Assembly (NCBI RefSeq): GCF_006489205.2
Contig: NZ_VFYR02000001.1
Coordinates: 310,001 to 374,000, forward strand
DNA: 64,000 nucleotides
Reading direction: 5' to 3'
Source of the DNA: Brevibacterium sp. XM4083
GTDB taxonomy: Bacteria; Actinomycetota; Actinomycetes; Actinomycetales; Brevibacteriaceae
Below are positions 6,926-15,434 of the stretch, piece after piece (position 1 is the stretch's first letter; every line of letters starts with the position of its first letter). The notes under the pieces are model-generated. The model made no database searches, was not told the DNA's origin, and saw nothing but the letters and a program-made list of their open reading frames with translations. The translations under genes were made by a program, and so were the position numbers.

Positions 6926-9013
6926 ATGAGTGAGAAGACCCCCGAGCACCCGCAGGACTCGGAGCCGACCGGCCCCGACCGCGCTGAGGACCAGCGCACC
7001 GGCGGCAGCGACGCAGCGGCGCACCCGCCGGCGGGCGCCCCGGCACCCGCACCACACGACCAGAGTCCCCTGGCCACCGAAGCCGGACAGTTCCGCACCG
7101 CCCCGCTCGACCTCGACGTTCCGTTCTCGACGCCGACCGCGACGGACGGACACACTCGGCAGTACCCGCACACTCGGGTCTATGCGCAGGAGCAGATGCC
7201 CGGCAGCCACCCGCGACCGACAGCAGAGCACCCACAGGCGGAGCCCCCGCAGGCGGCAGATCAGTTCCCGCAGCCTCAGCTGCCGACGGCAGAGTATCCG
7301 CCGACGCAGGTCTTCGGGACTCCGGCGCAGACGCATCACCTCCCGACGGTCGCCGCGACCGACCCGTCCCTCGGCAGACATGAGGCCCCCGTCGGACAAA
7401 ACGGCGACCACGGCCGACGCGCCCAGCCGCTTCCGCCGCGGGTTGCGCAGCCTCTCCCGCACCAACCTCGACCAGCTGAACCGCAGGCCCAGCACGTTCC
7501 CACCGGGGCACCGCCTGCCGGTGCGCAGTCCCACCGTCCGGGACCTCACCAGCCGCTGTCGCCGCAGCCGCACGATCCCCGGCAGGCCGCCCGTTACCCG
7601 CACCATGCCCAGCCGCTGCCGGGAGCACAGCAGGCGATGCAGCCCCAGCGGCCGCCTCGGCGCAGGAAACCGCGCACCGAACCGCTGACCTCCGTGCCGG
7701 TCACCGGGTCGATGCCGCTGACTCGCACTGATGTCACGGAGATCCCGGCAGACGGGCCCGTCGAATGGCCCAAGCGGCCCGTGGGAATCGTCGGCGTCGC
7801 CAACGTCATCCTCGCCGCCGTCATGGCTGTCGTCTGGGCGTGGATCCCGCTCGGCCTTCTCTTCACCGGCATCGGCGGCATCTTCGCGCTCGGACTCGGG
7901 GTGCTCGCGCTCGTCGCGTGGGTCCTCGTCCAACAGGTCGCCAACGTCTTCGAACGCTACCGCGCGGAACTCGTCTACGGCGACCGGATCCCCGTTCCAA
8001 GCATTCCCCGCAGCGATCGCGAATCCGGTTTCGCCCGCTTCCTCCACAATCGCTGGCTGCTCGTGTCCTCCGGATCGTTCTGGCGCTCGACGGCTCACCA
8101 CTACATCAAGATGCTCCTCGGACTCGTCGTCGTCGGCGGCACCTTCGCCGGCATCTCGGCCTCGATCACCGCGGTCTTCGCCGCGATCAATCCCGACGGT
8201 GTCAGCACCTTCTTCCTCGGCGGCCCCACCGGCGGACTCGGACGCATCGGCCTGGCGATCGGCGCACTCATCGTCCTCGCCTCCTCGCTCGCGATCCTCT
8301 GGTTCACCCCCTACCTCGACCGCGCGCTCGACCGCAGCCTGCTCCCGCCGGCGCGGACCGCGGCGCTGCAGGCCGAAGTCACGGAACTCGACCGGGCGCG
8401 CATGGCCGGAATCGACGCCGCGTCGGCCGAACGACTCCGCATCGAACGCGACCTCCACGACGGAGCCCAGCCCCGCCTCGTCGCCCTGACGATGACCCTG
8501 GGCCTGGCGAAGTCGAAGATCGACTCCGACCCCGAACGCGCCAAGGAGCTCATCTCCGAAGCCCACGCCGAGGCGAAGGGAATCGTCGGCGAGCTCCGGC
8601 AGCTCGCCCGCGGCATCCACCCGGCGGTGCTCACCGACCGCGGACTCGACGCCGCCGTCTCCGCGCTCGCCGGACGCTCACCGATTCCCGTCGACGTCGA
8701 CGTCCGCCTCGGCGGGCGCATCGAACGCGAAGCCGAAGCCGTCGCGTACTTCGTCGTCGCCGAATGCCTGACGAACATCGCCAAGCACTCCGGCGCCACC
8801 GCCGCGAAGGTCCTCATCACCCCCACCGAATCCGGGGTGCAGATCGTCGTCACCGACAACGGCCACGGCGGGGCGCGGGTCGACCGCTCCGGTCGGCACA
8901 CGGGCATCGCCGGTCTCGTCGACCGCGTCGAAGCCGCCCGTGGCACACTGAACCTGACCAGCCCCGCAGGTGGGCCGACTACCATCGTTGTGGAGGTGCC
9001 ATGCGCATCGTGA
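6926..9013 (+). CDS. NarL-type sensor histidine kinase with long Pro/Gln-rich cytosolic tail
   Basis: A 695-residue membrane kinase. Residues 1 to about 285 are an unusually long low-complexity segment rich in Pro, Gln, His and Ala. Hydrophobic segments follow at about 293-338, 392-420 and 440-463, resembling the putative-sensor domain of actinobacterial kinases. The HisKA_3 motif is ERDLHDGAQPRLVAL with phosphoacceptor H511, and the ATPase lobe shows ECLTNIAKHS and VTDNGHGG. The stop overlaps the response-regulator start by 13 nt, so the pair is translationally coupled. The signal is unknown. A membrane DUF4097 protein follows in the same operon, which hints at envelope sensing (inference). 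Confidence 0.88.
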   Translation: MSEKTPEHPQDSEPTGPDRAEDQRTGGSDAAAHPPAGAPAPAPHDQSPLATEAGQFRTAPLDLDVPFSTPTATDGHTRQYPHTRVYAQEQMPGSHPRPTAEHPQAEPPQAADQFPQPQLPTAEYPPTQVFGTPAQTHHLPTVAATDPSLGRHEAPVGQNGDHGRRAQPLPPRVAQPLPHQPRPAEPQAQHVPTGAPPAGAQSHRPGPHQPLSPQPHDPRQAARYPHHAQPLPGAQQAMQPQRPPRRRKPRTEPLTSVPVTGSMPLTRTDVTEIPADGPVEWPKRPVGIVGVANVILAAVMAVVWAWIPLGLLFTGIGGIFALGLGVLALVAWVLVQQVANVFERYRAELVYGDRIPVPSIPRSDRESGFARFLHNRWLLVSSGSFWRSTAHHYIKMLLGLVVVGGTFAGISASITAVFAAINPDGVSTFFLGGPTGGLGRIGLAIGALIVLASSLAILWFTPYLDRALDRSLLPPARTAALQAEVTELDRARMAGIDAASAERLRIERDLHDGAQPRLVALTMTLGLAKSKIDSDPERAKELISEAHAEAKGIVGELRQLARGIHPAVLTDRGLDAAVSALAGRSPIPVDVDVRLGGRIEREAEAVAYFVVAECLTNIAKHSGATAAKVLITPTESGVQIVVTDNGHGGARVDRSGRHTGIAGLVDRVEAARGTLNLTSPAGGPTTIVVEVPCAS

Positions 9014-9645
9014 TCGCCGAAGACTCAGCCATCCTCAGGGCCGGACTCGAACGACTCCTCGTCGACGCCGGACACGATGTCATCGCGGCGGTCGCCGACG
9101 CGAACGAACTCCTCGCCGCCGTCAACACGACACCGCCCGACCTCGCTGTCATCGACGTGCGCATGCCCCCGACGTTCACCGACGAGGGCATCCGCGCCGC
9201 CGTCCTCATCCGCAAGCAGAACCCCGACGTCAAGGTCCTCGTCTTCAGCCAGTACGTCGAGGAGCAGTACGCGTCCGAGCTCATCGCCGAGAACACCGGC
9301 GGCTTCGGCTACCTGCTCAAGGACCGGGTCGCCGACGTCGAGGACTTCCTCGGCGCCGTCGACGAAGTCGCCTCCGGCGGCACCGTGCTCGACCCCGAGG
9401 TCGTCTCCCAGATCCTCGTGCGCACCCGCAAGACCGATGGGCTCTCCACCTTGAGCCCCCGCGAACTCGAAGTCCTCCAGCTCATGGCCGAGGGCAAGTC
9501 GAACGCTGCGATCGCCGGCACCCTCTTCCTCAGCGCAGGCGCCGTCGAGAAGCACATCAGCTCGATCTTCACCAAGTTCGGACTCACCGCGGACACCTCG
9601 GACAACCGCCGGGTCCTCGCCGTCCTCACATTCCTCGGAGCCTAG
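9001..9645 (+). CDS. NarL/FixJ-family response regulator
   Basis: 214 residues. The receiver domain has the acidic pocket E7-D8 (VIAEDSAI), phosphoacceptor D52 (AVIDVRMPP), a serine switch position in VFSQY and the conserved lysine in LLKDR. The C-terminal LuxR-type HTH reads TLSPRELEVLQLMAEGKSN and AVEKHISSIFTKFGL. It starts inside the last codons of the kinase and is followed after 1 nt by the DUF4097 gene, so the three form one operon. It is the cognate DNA-binding partner of the upstream kinase; no operator could be assigned. Confidence 0.92.
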   Translation: MRIVIAEDSAILRAGLERLLVDAGHDVIAAVADANELLAAVNTTPPDLAVIDVRMPPTFTDEGIRAAVLIRKQNPDVKVLVFSQYVEEQYASELIAENTGGFGYLLKDRVADVEDFLGAVDEVASGGTVLDPEVVSQILVRTRKTDGLSTLSPRELEVLQLMAEGKSNAAIAGTLFLSAGAVEKHISSIFTKFGLTADTSDNRRVLAVLTFLGA

Positions 9646-9646
9646 A

Positions 9647-10618
9647 ATGCCAGCCACCGTCCTCGTCAGCCCCTCAGCCCGTTCGGGCCTGCGCGCGGTC
9701 CTCATCATCGCGGCCGTCATCGCCCTCCTCATTCCCATCGTCGCCAGCGTCGCCTACGGTGCGTCACGGCTCGACTACACGAAGGTCGAGTCGAGCCAGG
9801 ATCTGCCCGCGGAGACGACCGACTTCCGCTTCGACCTCGACACGGGTGCGTCGATCAGCGTGCGGACCGACGACGTCGCCGCTCCCGCGGTCACGCTCAC
9901 CGGCACCGGCCCCCGTGACAACGTGCCCCAGCTGCGGGTCGACGAGATCGACGGCGCGTCGGTCATCTCGATCGAGGACAAACCGACGTTCGAGAACGCC
10001 AAGCTCGAACTCACCGTGCCGCGGGCGACGTCGAAGGACACGAACATCGACTTCGCAGGCGGTCTCGGCGAGGTCGGCGTCACCGGCGAGTTCAACGAGG
10101 TCAAGGCCAACGCCGACGCCGGATCGATCGACCTCAACGGCACCTTCGACCGCGTGCAGACGTCGACGCAGTGGGGTCAGACGGAGTTCCGAGGCACGTT
10201 CGGCACGATCGAGGCCAAGTCCGAGGTCGGCACCATCGACGGCACCGACCTGCGGGTGCGCGATCGCCTCGACGTCCAGACGACGACGGGCACGATCGAC
10301 TTCGACCTCTCCAACGACATGGTGCCCACCGCCGGGATCAGTCTCAGCGCTGACGAGGGCACCGTCGACCTCCAGCTGCCGCGCCTCGAACTCGTCAAGG
10401 ACAACATGACCGCGGCGACCGCGAACGACGGTGACGACGCCGAGGTCAAGGACCTCTTCTACCGCATCGATGCGAAGTCCGACCAGGGACAGGTCGACCT
10501 GGCGAAGGACCTCGAGAAGTACAAGTCGGGGAAGGACTCGAAGGAAGCCGAAGGCAAGGCGATCATCCCGGTCTCGGTGACCACGGACACCGGAGCGGTG
10601 TCGATCGATCAGAACTAG
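9647..10618 (+). CDS. Membrane-anchored DUF4097 beta-repeat protein
   Basis: 323 residues with one amino-terminal transmembrane helix (about 17-37). The rest is a chain of short beta-strand repeats with alternating Gly/Thr/Asp turns (GSIDLNGTFDRVQT, GTIEAKSEVGTIDG, GTIDFDLSND, GAVSIDQN), the DUF4097/DUF4098 right-handed repeat pattern. Such proteins often accompany PspC-like sensors and two-component systems, and a role in envelope stress is suspected but unproven. The ATG sits 1 nt after the stop of the response regulator. The repeat domain is predicted to be outside the membrane. Confidence 0.75.
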   Translation: MPATVLVSPSARSGLRAVLIIAAVIALLIPIVASVAYGASRLDYTKVESSQDLPAETTDFRFDLDTGASISVRTDDVAAPAVTLTGTGPRDNVPQLRVDEIDGASVISIEDKPTFENAKLELTVPRATSKDTNIDFAGGLGEVGVTGEFNEVKANADAGSIDLNGTFDRVQTSTQWGQTEFRGTFGTIEAKSEVGTIDGTDLRVRDRLDVQTTTGTIDFDLSNDMVPTAGISLSADEGTVDLQLPRLELVKDNMTAATANDGDDAEVKDLFYRIDAKSDQGQVDLAKDLEKYKSGKDSKEAEGKAIIPVSVTTDTGAVSIDQN

Positions 10619-10703
10619 GGGCTCGAGCATCGGAGCGAGTCCGACGAGTCCACGCGATCAGTCCCGGGGGGTCAGGAGCGCGGCAGTGCGGAAGGGCAGT
10701 CAC

Positions 10704-11447
10704 ATGCAGGTCACGGTCTACGGAGCCACCGGCACGTTCGGCGCTCGCCTCGTCACCCGACTGCGGGCGCTGGGGCACTCGGTCATCGCCGCACACCGCG
10801 GCATCGGCGTCGACACGTACACCGGTGAGGGCGTCACTGAGGCGGCCGTCGGCAGCGATGTCCTCGTCGACTGCGTCAACCTCATGACGAACAACCGCCA
10901 CCGGGCTCTCGACTTCTTCTCCCGCAGCGCCCGCTCGATCGCGTTGGCCGCAGCCGAGAATCCCGGCGCGGCGATGGTGTGTCTGTCGATCGCGTTCCGT
11001 CCGGAGGTCGCCGAGTCGAGGCTCTTCGCCTATTACCAGGGCAAGGACCTGCAGGAACGCGTGTACCGCCGGCTCGTGCCCGCCGACCAGCTGCTCATGT
11101 TCCGGTCCGCCCAGTGGTACGAGCTCGCGGAGACGACCTCGGTGAGCGTCGGTCGGGTGATCTTCGCCCCGAAGATGCGGGTGCGGGCGCTGTCCGCCGA
11201 CGAAGCCGCCCGGCTGATGGCCGAGGCGATCGACGCCGGTGAGCGCGGCACAGTCGAGGTCGCCGGTCCGGAGATCAGCGACCTCGCCGCGATCGCTGCG
11301 AAGATCGCCCGTGTCGACGCCGCCGGTCGCCGCCCGCGGCGAGTCGTGCCCATCCCGGTGCCCGGGCCCAGCTCCGGTGACGGACTCATCCCGCCCGCGC
11401 CGAGGCTGTCGGCGGTGACCGTCGACGAGTGGCTGGCGACCCGGTGA
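10704..11447 (+). CDS. Atypical NAD(P)-binding Rossmann oxidoreductase (NmrA/SDR-like)
   Basis: About 247 residues. The amino terminus carries the dinucleotide-binding fingerprint VTVYGATGTFGARLV (GxxGxxG type), followed by alternating beta/alpha segments and a central YYQGKDLQERVYRR helix. A classical SDR YxxxK motif is not clear, so it belongs with the atypical NmrA-like SDRs that sense or reduce small substrates. I chose the ATG at 10704 because GGAAGGG lies 7 nt upstream; a GTG six codons earlier is the alternative. It is not obviously coupled to its neighbours, and the substrate is unknown. Confidence 0.7.
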   Translation: MQVTVYGATGTFGARLVTRLRALGHSVIAAHRGIGVDTYTGEGVTEAAVGSDVLVDCVNLMTNNRHRALDFFSRSARSIALAAAENPGAAMVCLSIAFRPEVAESRLFAYYQGKDLQERVYRRLVPADQLLMFRSAQWYELAETTSVSVGRVIFAPKMRVRALSADEAARLMAEAIDAGERGTVEVAGPEISDLAAIAAKIARVDAAGRRPRRVVPIPVPGPSSGDGLIPPAPRLSAVTVDEWLATR

Positions 11448-11498
11448 GGACGGCCGAGCTCCTCTGACCTCATCGCGTCCGCCCGGTCCTCTCCCGAG

Positions 11499-11504
11499 TA
11501 GGAT
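11499..11504 (+). promoter_or_regulatory. -10 hexamer of the DUF421 gene
   Basis: TAGGAT about 21 nt before the ATG at 11526; a GGGAGGGAG ribosome site (11511-11519) lies between, so this is a leadered promoter, unlike several others here. Confidence 0.4.
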
Positions 11505-11525
11505 CGCGCAGGGAGGGAGCACGCG

Positions 11526-12065
11526 ATGGACTGGATGGAATTCGGACTCGACGGCGTCGACGCCGTCCGCATCGTCGTCTCCTGCATCGTCTTCTACCTC
11601 GGGATCATCGTCCTCGTCCGGATCGTCGGGCAGAGGGCGCTGGCGAACCTCTCGAGCTTCGACCTCGCCGCGATCATCGCCCTCGGGGCGATCGTCGGCC
11701 GGGCCATCCTCGGGGACACTCCGACGCTCGCCGCCGGAGTGCTCGCGATCGGGACCCTGCTCATCCTCCAGGCGCTCACCGGCCAGGCGCGTCGGTATGC
11801 CCGGATCGACGGCGTCGTCAACAGTCCCGCGGTCGTGCTCATGGCCGGCGGCGAGTTCCTGGCCGACACCATGGCCAGGGCGCACGTCGATCGCGCCGAG
11901 GTGATCTCGAAGCTGCGACTGGCAGGGATCAGGCAGCTGTCCGAAGTCGCGTGCGTCATCCTCGAACCCACCGGCCAGATCAGCGTCATCCGGCGCGGGG
12001 CCCCCATCGACGAGGACCTGCTGCGCGGAGTCGTCGGAGCCGACCGCGTGCCGCGCGAGGGGTGA
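11526..12065 (+). CDS. DUF421 (YetF-like) membrane protein
   Basis: 179 residues with two or three amino-terminal transmembrane helices (about 12-90), including the family motif IVGQRALANLSSFDLAAIIALG, then a soluble domain with the conserved INSPAVVL-type strand, the KLR..GI element and VILEPTGQISVIRRG. YetF proteins are widespread, and in Bacillus relatives affect spores and the envelope, but their biochemical role is not established. A strong ribosome site (GGGAGGGAG) fixes the start. It is convergent with the amidohydrolase gene on the other strand. Confidence 0.8.
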   Translation: MDWMEFGLDGVDAVRIVVSCIVFYLGIIVLVRIVGQRALANLSSFDLAAIIALGAIVGRAILGDTPTLAAGVLAIGTLLILQALTGQARRYARIDGVVNSPAVVLMAGGEFLADTMARAHVDRAEVISKLRLAGIRQLSEVACVILEPTGQISVIRRGAPIDEDLLRGVVGADRVPREG

Positions 12066-12114
12066 GATCGGCCGTGAGCCCGACCCTCACCGTCGGCAGC
12101 GATGGTGAGGGCGG

Positions 12115-13023
12115 TCAGGCGAGGGAGGCCTCCCTTCCGCTCAGCCCGAGCAGGTGCGCGCCGTTGTCCCAGAGCACCGCGCGCATCCACTCGTCGCCGA
12201 GCTCGAGGCCGGCGAGCCCGGAGAGCTGATCCGCGTACGGGTAGGGGATGTTCGGGAAGTCCGAGCCGAGGACGATCTTGTCCTGCAGGGAGATCAGGCG
12301 CTCGCGGAAGGCGGGGGTCACCTCGGCGGGGGAGGAGAAGAACCCGGACACGTACATCGTCGTGTCGAGATGGACGCCGCTGTAGGCCTCCGCGAGACCC
12401 GCGAACGCCTCGTATTCGGGCATGCCCATGTGGGCGATGACGAAGTTGAGCGCGGGGAAGCGCTCGAGCACTCGCGCGATCGCCTCGGGGCCGGTGAAGG
12501 TGCCCGGCAGCGGTGCGGAACCGGCGTGGATGACGATGGGCACCTGCGCCTCGGACAGTGCCGCCCATGCGGGATCGAGGACCCGATCATCGGGGGCGAA
12601 CCCGCCGACCTGGACGTGGACCTTGAACAGGCGGGCCCCGGATGCGAGGGCGGCGGGGACGTAGTCGGCGGATTCGGGCTCGGCGAAGAGGGTCGCGCAG
12701 TGGATGACGTCCGGGTGGTCGGCGGCGAAGTCACGGTTCCAGTCGTTGAGCCATGCGGCCATGCCCGGTCGGTGCGGGTACGTGAGCGCGGGAATCGCCT
12801 GGAGGCCGAGCTCGCGGAGGATCCGCAGGCGGGTGTCGGTGTCATAGCGGTAGTGGATCGGCCACGGCCGGCCGTAGTTCGCCTCGGCGTCGTCGAAGTA
12901 CGACCACACCTTGTCGAGGACGTTCTGCGGGAGGAAGTGCACATGGATGTCGGCGAGCCCAGGCAGCCCGAGCGCCTCGACGTAGGTCGGGATCTCCGCG
13001 TCGCTGCGGGGTGGTGCGATCAT
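12115..13023 (-). CDS. Amidohydrolase_2 family metal-dependent hydrolase (ACMSD-like)
   Basis: A 302-residue TIM-barrel amidohydrolase. The metal-binding HxH is visible as LADIHVHFLP near residue 30, a second histidine in VPIVIHAG, the IAHMGMPEYEAF segment, and the C-terminal metal aspartate in VLGSDFPNIPYPY. This spacing is that of the ACMSD/isoprene-like decarboxylase-hydrolase group. Substrate specificity cannot be read, and there is no pathway context. The ATG at 13023 follows a leaderless -10 (TAAGGT on the minus strand), which supports the start. Confidence 0.82.
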   Translation of the reverse strand: MIAPPRSDAEIPTYVEALGLPGLADIHVHFLPQNVLDKVWSYFDDAEANYGRPWPIHYRYDTDTRLRILRELGLQAIPALTYPHRPGMAAWLNDWNRDFAADHPDVIHCATLFAEPESADYVPAALASGARLFKVHVQVGGFAPDDRVLDPAWAALSEAQVPIVIHAGSAPLPGTFTGPEAIARVLERFPALNFVIAHMGMPEYEAFAGLAEAYSGVHLDTTMYVSGFFSSPAEVTPAFRERLISLQDKIVLGSDFPNIPYPYADQLSGLAGLELGDEWMRAVLWDNGAHLLGLSGREASLA

Positions 13024-13029
13024 GTCCCC

Positions 13030-13035
13030 ACCTTA
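13030..13035 (-). promoter_or_regulatory. Leaderless -10 hexamer of the amidohydrolase gene
   Basis: On the minus strand TAAGGT lies 6 nt before the ATG at 13023, with no ribosome site between. Confidence 0.4.
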
Positions 13036-13040
13036 CCCAG

Positions 13041-13200
13041 CGGTACCGACGCGGCGGGGTACCGACACTGCGCAGCACTGACGCGACGCGGGACCGACTC
13101 CGTGCAGCCCTGACTCGGCGCGGGACTGACGCGGCGCGGGACTGACGCGGCGCGGGACTGACGCGGCGTGGGACCGACACTGTGCAGCACTGACGCGGCG
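13041..13200 (+). repeat. GC-rich tandem repeat, 16-bp unit
   Basis: Three near-perfect tandem copies of GGGACTGACGCGGCGC occupy 13122-13169. Diverged copies (GGTACCGACACTGCGC and similar) extend to both sides. It fills most of the gap between the divergent amidohydrolase and DUF402 genes, upstream of both promoters. Confidence 0.7.
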
Positions 13201-13247
13201 CGCAGACGGCCGAATCCCATCCCCAGGGTGCGCGCAGTGAGCCACCC

Positions 13248-13253
13248 TAGACT
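13248..13253 (+). promoter_or_regulatory. Leaderless -10 hexamer of the DUF402 gene
   Basis: TAGACT lies 6 nt before the ATG at 13260, without a ribosome site. The same hexamer at the same distance precedes recQ (45171). Confidence 0.5.
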
Positions 13254-13259
13254 GCGATC

Positions 13260-14234
13260 ATGGAGTTCAGCGACCCGTTCGAGATCCCGGTCCCCGCGGC
13301 TGCCACGCGCCTCGGCGAGCCTCCGTTCTGGACTCCGGGTCAGGCGGTGACCTGGACCTACAGGCGCTTCGACTACGACCTCGACCATGTCGAGGTGCGC
13401 CGGCCGATGCGCGTCATCGACGACGGCCCGAACGGTGCGGTGCTGTGGATGCCCGGCGGCACCGAGGTCGTCGACACTGGTCTCGTCGGGTGGGAGGGCA
13501 TGAGCGCCCACGACGTCCCGCTCGACGTCCGCTTCCGTCCCCGCGGGAAGGCCCCCGAGCGGATCATGGTCCCCGCCCGCTGGCAGGGCCACGGCGTGCT
13601 CAAGCTCGCCCCGCCGAACGCTCCCTTCTCCGTGTGGGTGCTCGTCAAACCGGCCCCCACCGTGTCATCGGCTGCGGAGGATTCGTCGGCCGAGTCGGTC
13701 CGCGTCGAGTGGTACGTCAATCTCGAGACGACCCACCGACGCACCGCCGAGGCGGTCTACACGTGCGATCTCATCCTCGACATCACGTTCCCGCTCGCCG
13801 ATGAGCCCCTCCACCGGCCCGACGGCAGCCTCAGCGCCCGAGGCGCGGTGTTCAAGGATGTCCACGAGATCGCGGCGGCGGGTGCGTACGGATACTGGCC
13901 GCGTCAGTGGTCGGACACCGTCCGGGCCAACGGGGCGCTCATCCTCGATCGTCTCGAGGAGTTCCGGTGGGCCTTCGATCCCCGATGGGAGGATGTGGCC
14001 CTCGACCTCGCGGGGTTCGGTCCGCACGAACCGGAGGCGAGACTGCGACTGGGGCTTGCGACAGTCGACGACTCCGCCACACGCACTGCGGCCGGGCCGG
14101 ATGCGGACCGCACCACCGCCTCGGCGAGGGAGACTGCGGACCGCACCACCGCCTCGGCGAGCACAATTTCTCCTGGTCAGCGGGAACATCAGCGTATCCC
14201 CAGCGGTTGTTACAGGAGACCGGACAGCAGATGA
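13260..14234 (+). CDS. DUF402 domain protein with repetitive C-terminal tail
   Basis: 324 residues. The body (about 20-245) has the DUF402 features: WTYRRFDYD at the amino end, the WYVNLE strand with a following Arg-rich turn, YTCDLILDITFPL with the conserved metal-binding Asp residues, and a C-terminal helix ILDRLEEFRWAFDPRWE. Relatives include FomD-type nucleotidyl-phosphonate hydrolases, so phosphate-ester chemistry is possible but not shown. The last 45 residues are low complexity and come from a 27-bp direct repeat (14102-14128 and 14135-14161). The start is supported by the leaderless -10 at 13248. Confidence 0.7.
   Translation: MEFSDPFEIPVPAAATRLGEPPFWTPGQAVTWTYRRFDYDLDHVEVRRPMRVIDDGPNGAVLWMPGGTEVVDTGLVGWEGMSAHDVPLDVRFRPRGKAPERIMVPARWQGHGVLKLAPPNAPFSVWVLVKPAPTVSSAAEDSSAESVRVEWYVNLETTHRRTAEAVYTCDLILDITFPLADEPLHRPDGSLSARGAVFKDVHEIAAAGAYGYWPRQWSDTVRANGALILDRLEEFRWAFDPRWEDVALDLAGFGPHEPEARLRLGLATVDDSATRTAAGPDADRTTASARETADRTTASASTISPGQREHQRIPSGCYRRPDSR
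14102..14161 (+). repeat. Direct repeat of 27 bp in the DUF402 gene tail
   Basis: Two identical 27-bp copies, 33 bp apart, each containing ACCGCCTCGGCGAG. The spacing keeps the reading frame (11 codons), giving the duplicated peptide ADRTTASA. Each copy carries the over-represented decamer CCGCCTCGGC. Confidence 0.75.
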
Positions 14235-14249
14235 GAGGACTGAACTGAC

Positions 14250-15272
14250 ATGGCGACGAACCACCGCATCCGCCTCAATTCCCGCCCCGTGGGCGCCCCG
14301 ACGGCCGAGGACTTCCTCCACGACGAGGTGCCGGTCGAGTCTCCCGGCGACGGCGAGGTGCTGCTGCGGACCCTCTATCTCTCGCTCGATCCGTACATGC
14401 GCGGACGGATGTCGGATGCGAAGTCGTACGCGAAGCCCGTCGAGCTCGGCGAGGTGATGGTCGGGGCGACGGTCTCCGAGGTCGTCGAGTCGCAGTCGCC
14501 GGACTTCGAACCCGGTGACATCGTCCTCGGCTACGGCGGATGGCAGGAGTACTCGATCGAGCCGGCGTCGCAGCTGCGCAGGATCGACCCTGAGATCGCG
14601 CCGATCAGCACCGCCCTGGGGGTGCTCGGCATGCCCGGGTTCACCGCATACGCGGGGCTTCTCGAGATCGGGATGCCGAAGCCCGGCGAGACCGTAGCCG
14701 TGGCCGCCGCGACCGGACCCGTCGGGTCGGTCGTCGGGCAGATTGCGAAGATCGTCGGGGCCACCGCGGTCGGCATCGCCGGCGGGCCTGCGAAGGTCAA
14801 CCACCTCAAGGAGCTCGGCTTCGACATCGTCCTCGACCACCGTTCCCCGAACTTCAAGGAGGAACTCGCCGAGGCGGTGCCCCAGGGCATCGACGTCTAC
14901 TTCGAGAACGTCGGCGGGAAGGTCCTCGAAGCGGTCGTGCCGCTGCTCAACCCCTTCGCGCGCGTGCCGGTGTGCGGTCTCGTCTCCTCCTACAACCTCA
15001 CCGAGCTCCCGCCGGGGCCCGATCGCACGGGTCTGCTCATGAGTGCGATCCTGCGGAAGTCGCTGACCTTCCGCGGGTTCATCCAGTCGGAGTTCGTCGA
15101 CCGCCTCGGCGAGCAGTTCCTCCACGACATGAGCACATGGATCCAGGAGGGCAGGATCCGCTACCGGGAGGACATCCGATCCGGTCTCGACCGGGCGCCC
15201 GAGTACTTCAACGAACTCCTCACCGGCGGCAACTTCGGCAAGATGGTCGTCGCCGTGGGGGAGCGGGAGTAG
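14250..15272 (+). CDS. NADP-dependent MDR-family oxidoreductase (CurA/leukotriene-B4-reductase type)
   Basis: A 340-residue zinc-free medium-chain reductase. Motifs: LYLSLDPYMRGRM near residue 45, GMPGFTAYAGLLEIG, the nucleotide-binding segment AAATGPVGSVVGQIAKIVGA (AxxGxxG), the NADP-binding basic residue region GGPAKV, and IDVYFENVGGKVLEAV. The family reduces carbon-carbon double bonds of enals and enones with NADPH (curcumin reductase, prostaglandin/LTB4 reductases), usually in detoxification. It follows the DUF402 gene by 15 bp and may be co-transcribed. The physiological substrate is not known. Confidence 0.9.
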   Translation: MATNHRIRLNSRPVGAPTAEDFLHDEVPVESPGDGEVLLRTLYLSLDPYMRGRMSDAKSYAKPVELGEVMVGATVSEVVESQSPDFEPGDIVLGYGGWQEYSIEPASQLRRIDPEIAPISTALGVLGMPGFTAYAGLLEIGMPKPGETVAVAAATGPVGSVVGQIAKIVGATAVGIAGGPAKVNHLKELGFDIVLDHRSPNFKEELAEAVPQGIDVYFENVGGKVLEAVVPLLNPFARVPVCGLVSSYNLTELPPGPDRTGLLMSAILRKSLTFRGFIQSEFVDRLGEQFLHDMSTWIQEGRIRYREDIRSGLDRAPEYFNELLTGGNFGKMVVAVGERE

Positions 15273-15434
15273 GGGCTCGTCGTTCCGAGCCTCCGGGCTC
15301 GGGGCCACTCCTTCTCTGCCGGCTGGTGGCGGAGGTGTGAGCGGTCCTGATCGTCGGCGCGGTTCGGTTCCTGGCGGCCGGATGAGGCGGCCGATTTCGT
15401 CGATCAGTCCGGTCGTGCCCGGTTTCCTGGGTGC

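Noticed and set aside
13041..13200. CRISPR array
   Set aside because: Units are contiguous 16-mers without unique spacers and no cas genes are present.
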